The notes: generated from the sequence alone by a model not told the origin. 64,000 nucleotides of DNA from Archangium violaceum (GCF_016887565.1 NZ_CP069396.1:10522001-10586000), one strand, 5' to 3'; positions 17,342 through 26,583 are shown, counted from the first letter of the stretch. Program-made: numbers and translations.

Positions 17342-18541
17342 ATGTCCCGTATGAGCGTGTACCGTTGTTTGTCGCTGTTGGGCGTCGTGGGTGGACTGGG
17401 TGGATGCGCCGCCAACGAGCTGGAGAGCGCCGAGGAGACCGCCCAGCTGCGGAGCGCGGCCATCGTGTCGAGCATCACGGAGGGTGACTATGTCATCCGC
17501 TCGGCCATGACCAACAAGTGTGTCGACATCTCCTCGTCCAGCACCGCGGACGGAGCCAAGGTGCAGCAGTGGGACTGTAACGGCACCAACGCGCAGAAGT
17601 TCCACATCTCCCCGACGTCGGATGGTTACTGGAAGATCATCAACGTCAACAGCAACAAGGCGATCGACGTCAAGGACGTGAGCACCGCGCAGAACGCCCT
17701 GTTCCACCAGTGGACGTACGTCGGCGGGAACAACCAGCAGTTCAAGTTCGTGGCCCGGGGCAACAACCAGTTCAGCATCCATGTGCGCCACACGGACATG
17801 GTCATGGACCTGTACTGGGGCTCGGCGAACAACGGCACGGAGTACGTCCAGTACCCGTACACCGGCACCGCCAACCAGCTCTACACCTTCGACAAGGTGG
17901 ACGGCACCACGCCTGGCAACGGACTGGGCGCGATCCTCAGCGAGTCCACGTTCAACAGCATGTTCCCGGGCCGCAACCCGTTCTACAGCTACAGCTCCCT
18001 GGTGGCGGCGGCGGCGACCTTCCCCTCGTTCGCCACCACGGGCGACACCGACACCCGCAAGCGTGAGGTGGCGGCCTTCCTCGCCAACGTCGCGCACGAG
18101 ACCGGCAACCTCGTCTACATCGAGGAGATCAACAAGAGCGTGATGTGCGACACCAGCTGGGGCCCTCCGGGCTGCGGCTGCGCGCCGGGCAAGATGTACT
18201 ACGGCCGTGGTCCCATCCAGCTGTCGTGGAACGGCAACTACTGCGCCGCCGGCAACGCGCTCGGGCTGAACCTCATGAATGACCCGGACATCCTCTCGCG
18301 GGATGCGACCGCCTCCTGGCGCTCGGGTCTCTGGTTCTGGAACACGCAGACGGGCGCGGGCTCCATGACGGCGCACAACGCCATGGTCAACAACGCTGGC
18401 TTCGGCGAGACGATCCGCACCATCAACGGCGCGCTGGAGTGCAACGGCCGCAACCCCGCCCAGGTGCAGAGCCGCATCGACAACTACCTGCGCTTCACCA
18501 ACATGCTCGGCGTGAGCGCTGGCAGCAACCTCGGCTGCTAG
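17342..18541 (+). CDS. GH19 chitinase with ricin-type lectin domain, lipoprotein
   Basis: A 399-residue exported protein with lipobox LGGC (Cys22); GAGGAG precedes the ATG at 17342. Residues about 45-195 are a ricin-B beta-trefoil with NKCVDISSSS, QQWDCNGTNAQKF, NKAIDVKDV and related repeats. Residues 200-399 are a glycoside hydrolase family 19 domain: FNSMFPGRNPFYSY, the catalytic AHETGN with its acid Glu, YIEEINKS, then YYGRGPIQLSWNGNY and a C-terminal NGALECNGRNPAQ. GH19 enzymes hydrolyse chitin or related GlcNAc polymers with inversion. As a surface lipoprotein it may degrade fungal walls or chitinous debris for a predator. Confidence 0.92.
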   Translation: MSRMSVYRCLSLLGVVGGLGGCAANELESAEETAQLRSAAIVSSITEGDYVIRSAMTNKCVDISSSSTADGAKVQQWDCNGTNAQKFHISPTSDGYWKIINVNSNKAIDVKDVSTAQNALFHQWTYVGGNNQQFKFVARGNNQFSIHVRHTDMVMDLYWGSANNGTEYVQYPYTGTANQLYTFDKVDGTTPGNGLGAILSESTFNSMFPGRNPFYSYSSLVAAAATFPSFATTGDTDTRKREVAAFLANVAHETGNLVYIEEINKSVMCDTSWGPPGCGCAPGKMYYGRGPIQLSWNGNYCAAGNALGLNLMNDPDILSRDATASWRSGLWFWNTQTGAGSMTAHNAMVNNAGFGETIRTINGALECNGRNPAQVQSRIDNYLRFTNMLGVSAGSNLGC

Positions 18542-18565
18542 TCCCCGTCGGAAGCAGACGCAGTG

Positions 18566-18596
18566 GGGCCCACTCTCCCTCGCGGAGGGTGGGCCC
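18566..18596 (+). terminator. Terminator-like hairpin after the chitinase gene
   Basis: GGGCCCAC at 18566-18573 pairs with GTGGGCCC at 18589-18596, and CTCC pairs with GGAG inside after one mismatch, leaving a five-base loop. It lies 24 bases after the chitinase stop and before the subtilase gene. A T/C-rich stretch follows it. Confidence 0.55.
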
Positions 18597-18628
18597 GTGG
18601 CCGTTCCCCCCGCCCTCTCGAGAAACCC

Positions 18629-21154
18629 ATGAAGTCCTCCTCACGTGCCTCCCGTCTCACGGGTGCGCTGGTGGGCCTGTCCCTGTGGACCCTGGCTCCC
18701 GCCGCCTCCGCCCAAGCCCGCTCCCTGGAGCCCCGCCTCGCCGCCGACAAGCGGGCCCAGCGAGAGCTGCCCGCCGGAACGCCCGTGGAGCGCCTGGTGG
18801 TGAAGTTCCACGAGGGCAGCCGCGTCCGTCTGCGCGGAGAGGCCCTCGTCTCCCTCGCCGCCGAGCGCTCCGAGGTGGAGCGTTCCCTGCTCGCGAACCG
18901 TGGCCTCTCCGAGGCCCGCCTGAGCCGTGACGTGCGGTCCGTCCAGGCGCTGCTCGAGCGCGCGCCCCGCCTCGGCGCTCCCCGCCGCCTCTTCACGGAA
19001 GCGGAGCTCTCGCTGGAGCTGCGCAAGGAATTCGGCGAGGCCCAGAGCGGGCGCCAGCTGGCCGACCTCAACCTCTATTACGAGGTGCCCCTGCTGCCGC
19101 GCACCACCGCGGAGGACGTGGCGGACCTGGTGGCCGAGCTCAACGCCCTGGACAGCGTGGAGGTGGCCTATGTCCAGCCGCCCGCCGAGCCCGCCATGGT
19201 GAACTTCGGCATGGACGAGGCCCTGCGTGGCCTGCTCGCCGCCGTGGACATCTCGCCCACCACCCCGCTGTACGAGGCCGACCAGGGCTACCTCAACGCG
19301 GCCCCCACGGGCGTGGACGCGCGCTATGCCTGGACGGTGCCGGGAGGCGACGGCTCCGGCGTGCGCTTCGTCGACATCGAGGGTGGCTGGCGCACCTCCC
19401 ACGAGGACATGCCCGGCCTGTTCACCCAGCTCGGCACGCAGATCAATGACATCGGCTGGCGCAACCACGGCACCGCGGTGCTGGGCACGGCCGTCGGCGT
19501 GGGCAACGCCTACGGCGTGAGAGGCATCGCGTACGGGGCGACGACGGGTGTGTCGGGCATCGGCAATCAATCGGCCGCCAGCGCCATCACCAGCGCGGCG
19601 TCGGCCGTGGGCCGCGGCGGCGTCATCCTCGTCGAGCTGCATGCGCAGGGGCCCGCGGACAGCACGCCCTGCACCTGCAACCAGGGCCAGTGCAACTACA
19701 TCGCCATGGAGTACTGGCAGGGCGAGTTCGACGCCATCTCCACGGCCACGGCCAACGGCGTGACGGTGGTGGAAGCGGCCGGCAACGGCAGCGCCAACCT
19801 GGACGAGGGCGCGTACGGCAATGCCTTCAACCGGAGCGTGCGTGACTCGGGCGCCATCCTGGTGGGCGCCAGCGGCGCCACGACGCGCGCCCCCACGTGC
19901 TGGACGAACTTCGGCTCGCGCGTGGACGTGCACGGCTGGGGCGAGAACGTCGTGACGATGGGCTACGGCGACCGCTTCGGCTCGGCGTACGGCGAGGACC
20001 AGTACTACACCTCCACCTTCAGCGGCACCTCCAGCGCCTCGCCCGTCGTCGCCGGCTCGGCCCTCAGCATCCAGGGCGCGGTGCGGGCCCGGGGCCAGGG
20101 CGCCCTGGACCCGCGCGCCGTGCGCTCGCTGCTGGCCAACACCGGCACGCCACAGGCCTCGGACTCCCGGAAGATCGGGCCCCTGCCCAACCTGAGGAAG
20201 GCCCTCCAGGCGGGGTTGCTGCCCATCAACAGGTACCGCTCCTTCCAGGTGGTGACGCCGAACTTCACCAACCGTTACATGCGCCACGCTGGCAGCCTGG
20301 GCTACACCGAGGTGGTGGACGGCGCGAGCAGCACCACGCTCAAGCAGGACGCGACCTTCAAGATCATCCCCGGCCTGGCCGACGCGAGCTGCTACTCCTT
20401 CGAGGCGCGCAACTTCCCCGGCAGCTACCTGCGCCACCAGAGCAACCGCGTCCGCCTGGACGCGCGCAATGGCACGGCGCTCTTCGATCAGGACGCCACC
20501 TTCTGCGCGCGAGCGGCGCTCGACGGCTCCCAGAACGTGTCGCTGGAGGCCAGGAACCTGTCCGGCTCCTACCTGCGCCACCGCAACGGCGAGCTCTGGG
20601 TGGAGGCCATCGCGAACACCCAGGGAGACCGCCAGGACGCGACGTGGGCCGTGGTGACGCCGAGGTGGAGGAACGGCATGGACCTGCCGGTGAACACCTA
20701 CCGTTCGCTCCAGGTGGTGACGCCGGGCTTCACCAACCGCTACCTGCGCCACCAGAACAGCCTGGGCTACACCGAGGTGGTGGACGGCGCGAGCGACTCC
20801 ACGCTCAAGCAGGACGCGACCTTCAAGATCGTCGCCGGCCTGGCTGACGCGAGCTGCTACTCGCTCGAGGCGCGCAACTTCCCCGGCCGCTACCTGCGCC
20901 ACGCCTCGGATCGCGTCCGCCTGGACGCGCGTGATGGCACGGCGCTCTTCGATCAGGACGCCACGTTCTGCGCGCAGCCGGCGCTCTTCGGCACGGGCAC
21001 CTCGTTCGAGTCCTACAACTTCCCGGGCCGCTACCTGCGCCACTCCGACTCCCAGGCCTGGCTCGCGGGGGGCGGGGCGTCCACCGGTTGGGACAAGGCC
21101 CTGAGCTTCAGCGAGGACGCGAGCTGGAACCTCGTATCCCCCTGGGCTCCCTGA
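18629..21154 (+). CDS. Secreted subtilisin-like protease with two AbfB domains
   Basis: An 841-residue secreted protein with signal peptide (cleavage near ASAQA). Residues 35-190 are a pro-region. Residues 225-510 form a peptidase S8 domain with Asp249 (VRFVDIEGG), His280 (RNHGTAVLG), oxyanion Asn386 (AAGNGS) and Ser468 (SGTSSASP). Four cysteines at 348-355 and 424 may form disulfides. The C-terminal half (about 535-685 and 690-841) is two copies of an AbfB-like beta-trefoil with NRYxRH, GSYLRH and GRYLRH motifs and QDATF repeats, which in arabinofuranosidases binds arabinose side chains. The protease is thus probably tethered to polysaccharide. It follows the chitinase gene on the same strand. 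Confidence 0.9.
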   Translation: MKSSSRASRLTGALVGLSLWTLAPAASAQARSLEPRLAADKRAQRELPAGTPVERLVVKFHEGSRVRLRGEALVSLAAERSEVERSLLANRGLSEARLSRDVRSVQALLERAPRLGAPRRLFTEAELSLELRKEFGEAQSGRQLADLNLYYEVPLLPRTTAEDVADLVAELNALDSVEVAYVQPPAEPAMVNFGMDEALRGLLAAVDISPTTPLYEADQGYLNAAPTGVDARYAWTVPGGDGSGVRFVDIEGGWRTSHEDMPGLFTQLGTQINDIGWRNHGTAVLGTAVGVGNAYGVRGIAYGATTGVSGIGNQSAASAITSAASAVGRGGVILVELHAQGPADSTPCTCNQGQCNYIAMEYWQGEFDAISTATANGVTVVEAAGNGSANLDEGAYGNAFNRSVRDSGAILVGASGATTRAPTCWTNFGSRVDVHGWGENVVTMGYGDRFGSAYGEDQYYTSTFSGTSSASPVVAGSALSIQGAVRARGQGALDPRAVRSLLANTGTPQASDSRKIGPLPNLRKALQAGLLPINRYRSFQVVTPNFTNRYMRHAGSLGYTEVVDGASSTTLKQDATFKIIPGLADASCYSFEARNFPGSYLRHQSNRVRLDARNGTALFDQDATFCARAALDGSQNVSLEARNLSGSYLRHRNGELWVEAIANTQGDRQDATWAVVTPRWRNGMDLPVNTYRSLQVVTPGFTNRYLRHQNSLGYTEVVDGASDSTLKQDATFKIVAGLADASCYSLEARNFPGRYLRHASDRVRLDARDGTALFDQDATFCAQPALFGTGTSFESYNFPGRYLRHSDSQAWLAGGGASTGWDKALSFSEDASWNLVSPWAP
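20229..21135 (+). repeat. Direct repeat encoding duplicated AbfB domains
   Basis: Two copies (about 20229-20660 and 20694-21135) are offset by 465 bases. Long identical stretches occur in both, for example around 20300 and 20765 (GGCTACACCGAGGTGGTGGA) and around 20469/20937 (GGCACGGCGCTCTTCGATCA). The near-identity at DNA level indicates a recent in-frame duplication or gene conversion inside the subtilase gene. Confidence 0.85.
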
Positions 21155-21212
21155 GCCTCGGCCGTACACCGTCGCACCACGCCTCCCTGGCACATGGGCC
21201 GGGGGGGCGGCC

Positions 21213-24200
21213 TCATCCGTCCTCGTAGCGGCGCCAGCGGGGGCGCACCTCCCATGTCGGGTCAGCACCGGGCCGCAGCTCCACCTCCTCGGCGTGGGCC
21301 TCCGAGTAGTACTCCTCGAAGCGCTGCACCAACAACGTGTAGCGCCCCGGCGGCAGCCCGCGGACACGGTACAGCCCGTTCTCGTATGTCGCCCTGACGC
21401 CCCGCCCTCGTAGCGAGGAGAGCCCATCCGGTTCGTCCGGCAGCGCGTGCGCGCCCGGAACGAGCCACACCGCGGAGACCGACTCCGCCACCCGGATGCT
21501 CGCCGTCCCCGAGCCTTCCAACTGGAGATCCACCGTCACCGCGCCCCTGGCGGGGACCTCCACCCGTCTCGGCAGGAACGCCACCGCCTGCGTCCCGGCC
21601 ATCGCTCCCTCCACGTGCAGCACATGCGGGCCCGCCGGTACCGCGCGCAGCACGTACCGCCCTCGCCAGATGACCGCCGTGCCCACCGAGGCGTCCCGCT
21701 CGTCGCGCAGCTCGACCCGGCCCGCCTCCACCGCAAGGCTCCCCGAGAGCACCTGCCCCTCCACCGTCGCCCCCGGCTCCAGCTCCACCACCACCTCGTC
21801 CCGCCCCTCCGCCACCGTCAGCTCCACCGCCCGGTATGACGAGTGGAGCACCGTCAGCGGCAGCACCCCCTCCCCTCCGACCGTCAAGGTGAAGCTCCCG
21901 TCCCCCCGCGTGCGCGCCTGGGGAATCTCCTCCGTCCTCCGCCGGTAGGCGCGCCTCGACGCGAAGCCCTCCTCCACCGTGGCTCCCGCCACCGGCGCCC
22001 GCGTCACCGCGTCCACCACCCGCCCCCGCACCGTCCTCTTCGCCCGCAGCACCACGTCTCCCAGGGCCACGTCCTCGCCCTGCCGCACCTGCACCACCCG
22101 ATGTGTCGTGCTCAGCCCCGGTGCCTTGAACCACACCCGCTGCTCCCCCGTGCCCCGCATGGCCACCGAGAACTGGCCCTCCGGGTGGCTCATGCTCCGG
22201 CTGTCCACCTCGAAGCGCGTGACGGGCGTGCCATCCTCGCGCACCACCCGCCCGGACACGTGCGGCAGCCGCGCCAGCACCAGGCGTACCTCCTCCGTCC
22301 CTCGCGCCAGGACGTTCCACTCGCGCGGGGCCGCGATCTCCAGTCCCTCTCCGCTCGCCTCCACGTCGAGGAAATACCCGTCCTTGTAGGCGGTGACGGC
22401 CCAGGCCTCGCCTCGCAGCCGCGAGAAGGTGAAGCGCCCGTCCGGCCCGGTGCCCTCCATGTCCAGCCCCTCCCCGCCCTCGTCCTGGTACGGCTCGCCC
22501 GGCCTCACCCGCGCGAACTCTACCGGCGTCGCCCGCACCATCGCGTACTCCAGCGGCTTGCCCTCCCCATCCACCACCACCCCCGCGAAGCCGCCCTTGC
22601 CCTCGGTGAGCCGCAGGCGCACCCGCCCCTGCTCCGTGCCACGCACCTCCACCTCCCCGTGTGCCACGCGCCGCGACAGCACCCGCCTTGCCGTCACCTC
22701 CACCTTGAATCGCCCGGGCAACAGCCCGCTGAACACCCGTCGGCCATCCATCCCGGTGGCGCCCTGCTTCGTCTGCCGACGCATCCGCTGGTGCTCCTGG
22801 AGACCCGACGCGGTCCCCGCGCGCCGCTCGGGCTCCAGCTTCACCCACGCGTCGACGACCGGGCGCTCCGCCTCGTCCACCACCTCTACCTCCACCGAGG
22901 CGCCCCGCCGCAACACCACCTTCACCTCGCGGGCCGGCGCCTGGAGCGTCAGCCGAGCATCCAGGAAGTCCTTGTGCTCGGGCACGAGGTACCAGGTGCC
23001 AGGCTCCGGCCCCTCCAGCATGAACGAGCCGTCCCGGCGAGAGGTGTCCCAGCGGCCCACCCTGTCGAAGAAGTCCGAGCCCTCCACGGGCTCCACGCGG
23101 TACACCTCCACTCCGCTCACGGGCGCGCCTGACTCGTCCACGGTGTGGCCCTCCACCAGCACGGAGGGCTCCAGCGTCACATCCAGCTCCTCCGAGTGCT
23201 CGTACGGGCGCGCGGGAAGGCGGTACTGCTGGTGACGCTCGGAGTCGAAGAGGAAGCGGTACGTCCCCGGCCCGGGCAGCGCGAGCAGGTAGCGCCCCTG
23301 CGCATCCGTGAGGGTGTGCCACTCGAAGGAGCCGTACTCCCCGGCGCCCCGAGCGGCATCGACCCGAGCGCCCGCGATGGGATGGCCCGCCTCGTCGGTG
23401 ACGCGCCCGCTCAGCCCGAGCCCCATGCCGGGCGCGAGCTCCAACACCACCTCCTCCACATCCAGCCCGGGCTCCACCGTCACCCGCCGCGCCGCGAGCA
23501 GCTCGTCCCGGCGGACCGTCACCTCATAGGAGCCCGTGCGAAGCCCCTCGAAGGTAAAGAGTCCCCGTGAGTCCGTCATGGCTTGCAACCGGCGGTGCTC
23601 GCCGGTGAGGAGGACGGTGAGACCCTCGGCCGGCCCGCCTCCGGCCTCCACCCGGCCGGAGACGCGCCGGGGCCTGTACAGCGTCACCTCCTGCCCGACG
23701 TCGAACGCCGAGCTCATCCGGACGACCGCCGGCAGCAGGCCCTCCTTCTCCACCAGGAGCGTGTACTCACCCCGAGGCAGCGGGCCGAGGATGGCGAAGC
23801 CATCGTCCCGGGTGGACTTCTCGAAGAGGCGCCCGGGCGCGTGGAGCAGGGCGGTGAAGCGCGCGCCCGCCAGGGGCCGTCCGTCCTCGTCGCGCGCCAC
23901 GCGGGAGAGCCACGTGCCCTCGTCCACCCGGAGCTCGACCCCCTGCGCGCCCGCTGCCACCTCCGGGTGCACGCCGGCATGGCGCTCGCTCTGGGCCCAC
24001 AGCGTATGGGAGCCGGCTTCCAGTCCCTCCAACCGGAAGCGGCCCGCCGCGTCCGTGACGACGCGCGCGAGCGGAAGCGCATCGTCCTCGTGCGCGACCA
24101 CCCACTCCGCGAGCTGCGCTTCCACCGAGCCACACCCCAGCTCCAGCAGCTCCCGCGCACAATGGTCCTCACAGCGGCAGGGCTGATCCACGAGCGCCTC

Positions 24201-24479
24201 GCCCGGCTGAGGCGCGGTGGCGATGACCACGATTCCAGGCACCGGGCCCTCGGGACCCACCACCGTCCCCTCGATGGCCAGCGAGCCTCGTGGAGACGAA
24301 AGGGGCATGGCGAGCAGTTCGGACATCATTGAGGCCGCGGGACCGGCGGAACCCTGGGAGCTCGCATCCGTGGACGGGCCGGGTTCCGCGCGGCTCTCCC
24401 CGCGAGACCCGACGAACCAAAGGAGCGCCGCCACCAACACGAGGGCAGCGGCCACTCCGGGAATCAGCCATCGCCGCAT
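21213..24479 (-). CDS. Large envelope protein of carboxypeptidase-regulatory-like domains
   Basis: A 1088-residue protein. An N-terminal membrane segment (about 5-25) is followed by a low-complexity linker and then by about nine to eleven beta-sandwich modules of the carboxypeptidase-regulatory-like (CarboxypepD_reg/transthyretin-like) type. Each is marked by phrases such as GxVxGPEGPVPGIVV, DAAGRFRLEGLEAGSHTLWA, DSRGLFTFEGLRTGSY and DAQGRYLLALPGPGTY. A Cys cluster near 95-115 (QPCRCEDHCARELLELGC) is unusual. There is no catalytic domain. Such proteins are common in Myxococcales and probably act as periplasmic or surface scaffolds. The gene is convergent with the subtilase gene. Confidence 0.85.
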   Translation of the reverse strand: MRRWLIPGVAAALVLVAALLWFVGSRGESRAEPGPSTDASSQGSAGPAASMMSELLAMPLSSPRGSLAIEGTVVGPEGPVPGIVVIATAPQPGEALVDQPCRCEDHCARELLELGCGSVEAQLAEWVVAHEDDALPLARVVTDAAGRFRLEGLEAGSHTLWAQSERHAGVHPEVAAGAQGVELRVDEGTWLSRVARDEDGRPLAGARFTALLHAPGRLFEKSTRDDGFAILGPLPRGEYTLLVEKEGLLPAVVRMSSAFDVGQEVTLYRPRRVSGRVEAGGGPAEGLTVLLTGEHRRLQAMTDSRGLFTFEGLRTGSYEVTVRRDELLAARRVTVEPGLDVEEVVLELAPGMGLGLSGRVTDEAGHPIAGARVDAARGAGEYGSFEWHTLTDAQGRYLLALPGPGTYRFLFDSERHQQYRLPARPYEHSEELDVTLEPSVLVEGHTVDESGAPVSGVEVYRVEPVEGSDFFDRVGRWDTSRRDGSFMLEGPEPGTWYLVPEHKDFLDARLTLQAPAREVKVVLRRGASVEVEVVDEAERPVVDAWVKLEPERRAGTASGLQEHQRMRRQTKQGATGMDGRRVFSGLLPGRFKVEVTARRVLSRRVAHGEVEVRGTEQGRVRLRLTEGKGGFAGVVVDGEGKPLEYAMVRATPVEFARVRPGEPYQDEGGEGLDMEGTGPDGRFTFSRLRGEAWAVTAYKDGYFLDVEASGEGLEIAAPREWNVLARGTEEVRLVLARLPHVSGRVVREDGTPVTRFEVDSRSMSHPEGQFSVAMRGTGEQRVWFKAPGLSTTHRVVQVRQGEDVALGDVVLRAKRTVRGRVVDAVTRAPVAGATVEEGFASRRAYRRRTEEIPQARTRGDGSFTLTVGGEGVLPLTVLHSSYRAVELTVAEGRDEVVVELEPGATVEGQVLSGSLAVEAGRVELRDERDASVGTAVIWRGRYVLRAVPAGPHVLHVEGAMAGTQAVAFLPRRVEVPARGAVTVDLQLEGSGTASIRVAESVSAVWLVPGAHALPDEPDGLSSLRGRGVRATYENGLYRVRGLPPGRYTLLVQRFEEYYSEAHAEEVELRPGADPTWEVRPRWRRYEDG

Positions 24480-24526
24480 GGGGGCCTTTCTTCGTCATGA
24501 CTCATTCAGCAACGAACCCTCCCCAC

Positions 24527-25318
24527 CTACCAGGGGATGGGCCTGCGGTTGAAGAAGAGTCCACCCGTGGGACCCTCGGGCGGGAGCGTGGCGGCCCAGA
24601 CGAGGATGTCCGCGCCCCGCTCGACGCTGCGTGCCGCATGACGCCCGCCCATCTCGGTCCGCACCCAGCCGGGGCAGACGGCGTTGACGAGCAGGTGGCG
24701 GGGCTTCAGCTCCTCGGCCAACAGACGCGTCAGCGCGTTGAGGCCCAGCTTGGAGACACGGTAGGCCGAGCCCGGCCAACCCCTGGCCTCATACACGCCG
24801 GCCCTCACGTCCTCGACGAAGGCCCGGAGGTGCGCCAGCAGCCTCTCCCTCGGCGGGGGCGGATCGAAGCGCTTGCGGAGCGAGGGCGGATAATCGTTCA
24901 ACCAGGCCAGGCTGCTGGACACCATGACGATGCGCCCATGCTCCTCCACGAGCGGCAGCAGGCGCTCGGTGACGAGCAGCGGCCCGAGGAAGTTCACCGC
25001 CACCGTGTACTCGGCGACGTGGGCGTTGAAGCCTTCCATGGCAACGCCCGCGTTGTTGATGAGCGCCGACAGCCGGACTCCCTGCTGCTCCAGGCGTCCC
25101 GCGAGCGCGGCGAGACTCTCCGGGGAAGCAACATCCAGGGGCTCGAAATGGATGTCGAGTCCCTCGGAGCGAAGCGTGTCGCAGGCCCGCTGCCCCTCGG
25201 AGAGATCAGGGGCCGTCAGCCACACACGCCAGCCGAGACGTCCCAACTGGCGGCAGGCCTCCAATCCCAGTCCACGGTTGGCTCCCGTGACGAGCGCTAT
25301 TCCAGTTGTCTGTTTCAT
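24527..25318 (-). CDS. SDR family NAD(P)-dependent oxidoreductase
   Basis: A 263-residue classical short-chain dehydrogenase/reductase. The cofactor motif is TGANRGLG, the structural motif NNAGV, and the catalytic Tyr-Lys appears as SAYRVSKLGL with an upstream serine in VSSSLAW. The insert RFDPPPPRERLLAHLRAFVEDV resembles carbonyl-reductase-like SDRs. The ATG at 25318 has a strong GGAGGTGA eight bases upstream, so the longer start is rejected. The C-terminal VCPGWVRTEMGG is typical. It is divergent from the MBL-fold hydrolase gene across a palindrome-rich gap. The substrate is unknown. Confidence 0.9.
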   Translation of the reverse strand: MKQTTGIALVTGANRGLGLEACRQLGRLGWRVWLTAPDLSEGQRACDTLRSEGLDIHFEPLDVASPESLAALAGRLEQQGVRLSALINNAGVAMEGFNAHVAEYTVAVNFLGPLLVTERLLPLVEEHGRIVMVSSSLAWLNDYPPSLRKRFDPPPPRERLLAHLRAFVEDVRAGVYEARGWPGSAYRVSKLGLNALTRLLAEELKPRHLLVNAVCPGWVRTEMGGRHAARSVERGADILVWAATLPPEGPTGGLFFNRRPIPW

Positions 25319-25403
25319 GCGCCCCATCACCTCCGCACGGAAGGATAACAGCCTCCCGAGCCCCACCGTCCCGAGTCATGAATTTCCATACTCTTCAAAG
25401 GGT

Positions 25404-25424
25404 TGAAATTTCACCATGGGTGAA
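25404..25424. promoter_or_regulatory. Overlapping palindromes between divergent SDR and MBL genes
   Basis: TGAAATTTCA (25404-25413) is a perfect ten-base palindrome that runs into TTCACCATGGGTGAA (25410-25424), a six-base-arm dyad with a three-base centre. A further half-site, TTCACCCA, lies at 25432. The DNA is locally more A/T-rich. This looks like a repressor or LysR-type operator for the divergent pair, but no regulator gene is adjacent. Confidence 0.4.
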
Positions 25425-25602
25425 CAACGGCTTCACCCAGGAACCTGTCCAAGACAATGAGCTCGTGGACTTCACCACCAGGGACGGCCCCAACACCCGG
25501 GCCCCGTGGTTCGCGGCAGGCGGACACAAAAAGGATCGCGCGAGACCCGGTGGCTCCTTATCTAGTGCGCCGCGCTGTTCCCATGGCACCTGGAGACCAC
25601 CC
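25425..25602. other. Upstream region of the MBL hydrolase gene
   Basis: This non-coding part of the divergent gap has no defined promoter hexamers. It lies between the palindromes and the GGAGA ribosome binding site of the hydrolase. Open frames that cross it carry no coding bias. Confidence 0.35.
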
Positions 25603-26583
25603 ATGAAGATTCGCACCCGCCTCTTGCGCACCCTCGCCGTCGCGGCCCTCACGGCCACCACCAGCGGGGGGCTCCTGCCTCCCGCCGCACAGGCCGCCGC
25701 TCCGCAGGTCAGAACCCAGGCCCCGGGCTTCTACCGCATGATGCTGGGCGACTTCGAAGTCACGGCGCTGTCCGATGGCACCGTCGCGCTTCCCGTGGAC
25801 AAACTGTTGACCAACACCCGGCCCGGTCAGGTCGAGAAGCTGCTGGCCGCCGCGTACGTCAACCAGCCCGTCGAGACCTCGGTCAATGCCTATCTGATCA
25901 ACACCGGCTCCCGGCTGGTGCTGGTGGATACGGGCGCCGGTAACCTGTTCGGCCCGGACGTTGGCAATCACTTGCTCGAAAACCTGCGGGCGGCGGGCTA
26001 CCAGCCGGAGCAGGTCGACATGGTACTCATCACCCACATCCACATCGACCACTCGGGCGGGCTGATGGCGGGTGACAAGCGGGCCTTCCCCAACGCCGTC
26101 GTGCGCGTGGACAAACACGATGCCGACTACTGGCTCAGCACCGCCAACCTGGAGAAGGCTCCGGCCGACAAGAAGAGCCATTTCCAGCAGGCAATGGCCT
26201 CGCTCAACCCGTATGTCGAAGCGGGCAAGCTCCAGACCTTCGATGGCGACACCGAGCTGGAGCCCGGCATCCGGGCCATCGCGTCCCGGGGCCATACTCC
26301 CGGACACAGCTTCTACGCCGTGGAGAGCAAGGGGCAGAAGCTCGTGCTGTGGGGTGACATGATGCATGTCGCCGCGGTGCAGTTCCCCGAGCCGTCGGTG
26401 ACCATCCAGTTCGACGTCGACTCCAAGGCGGCGGCGGCCCAACGCAAGAAGGCCTACGCCGATGCCGCGAAGCAAGGCTATTGGGTGGGCATCGCCCACG
26501 TCTCGTTCCCGGGCATCGGCCACGTGCGCGCCGAGGGCAAGGGTTATGAGTGGGTCCCCGCCAACTACAGCCTGGTCCGGTGA
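25603..26583 (+). CDS. Exported metallo-beta-lactamase-fold hydrolase
   Basis: A 326-residue protein with an N-terminal export signal of about 30 residues (KIRTRLLRTLAVAALTATTS, then PPAAQAA). The MBL metal site is T-His145-I-His147-I-Asp149-His150 with SGG following, then SRGHTPGHS and WGDMMH, so the dinuclear zinc ligands look intact. The layout (ALSDGTVALPVDKLL, VNAYLINTGSRLVLVDTG) fits the quorum-quenching lactonase and methyl-parathion-hydrolase-like branch of secreted MBL proteins. The true substrate is unknown. The ATG at 25603 is preceded by GGAGA and starts the signal; the open frame upstream is discarded. It is divergent from the SDR gene. Confidence 0.9.
   Translation: MKIRTRLLRTLAVAALTATTSGGLLPPAAQAAAPQVRTQAPGFYRMMLGDFEVTALSDGTVALPVDKLLTNTRPGQVEKLLAAAYVNQPVETSVNAYLINTGSRLVLVDTGAGNLFGPDVGNHLLENLRAAGYQPEQVDMVLITHIHIDHSGGLMAGDKRAFPNAVVRVDKHDADYWLSTANLEKAPADKKSHFQQAMASLNPYVEAGKLQTFDGDTELEPGIRAIASRGHTPGHSFYAVESKGQKLVLWGDMMHVAAVQFPEPSVTIQFDVDSKAAAAQRKKAYADAAKQGYWVGIAHVSFPGIGHVRAEGKGYEWVPANYSLVR

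Noticed and set aside
18641-21427. 928-codon open frame on the minus strand opposite the subtilase gene
   Set aside because: It mirrors the codon bias of the plus-strand gene, and its predicted protein is Arg/Gly/Ala/Val/His-rich without domains. The plus-strand protein has signal peptide, triad and repeats.
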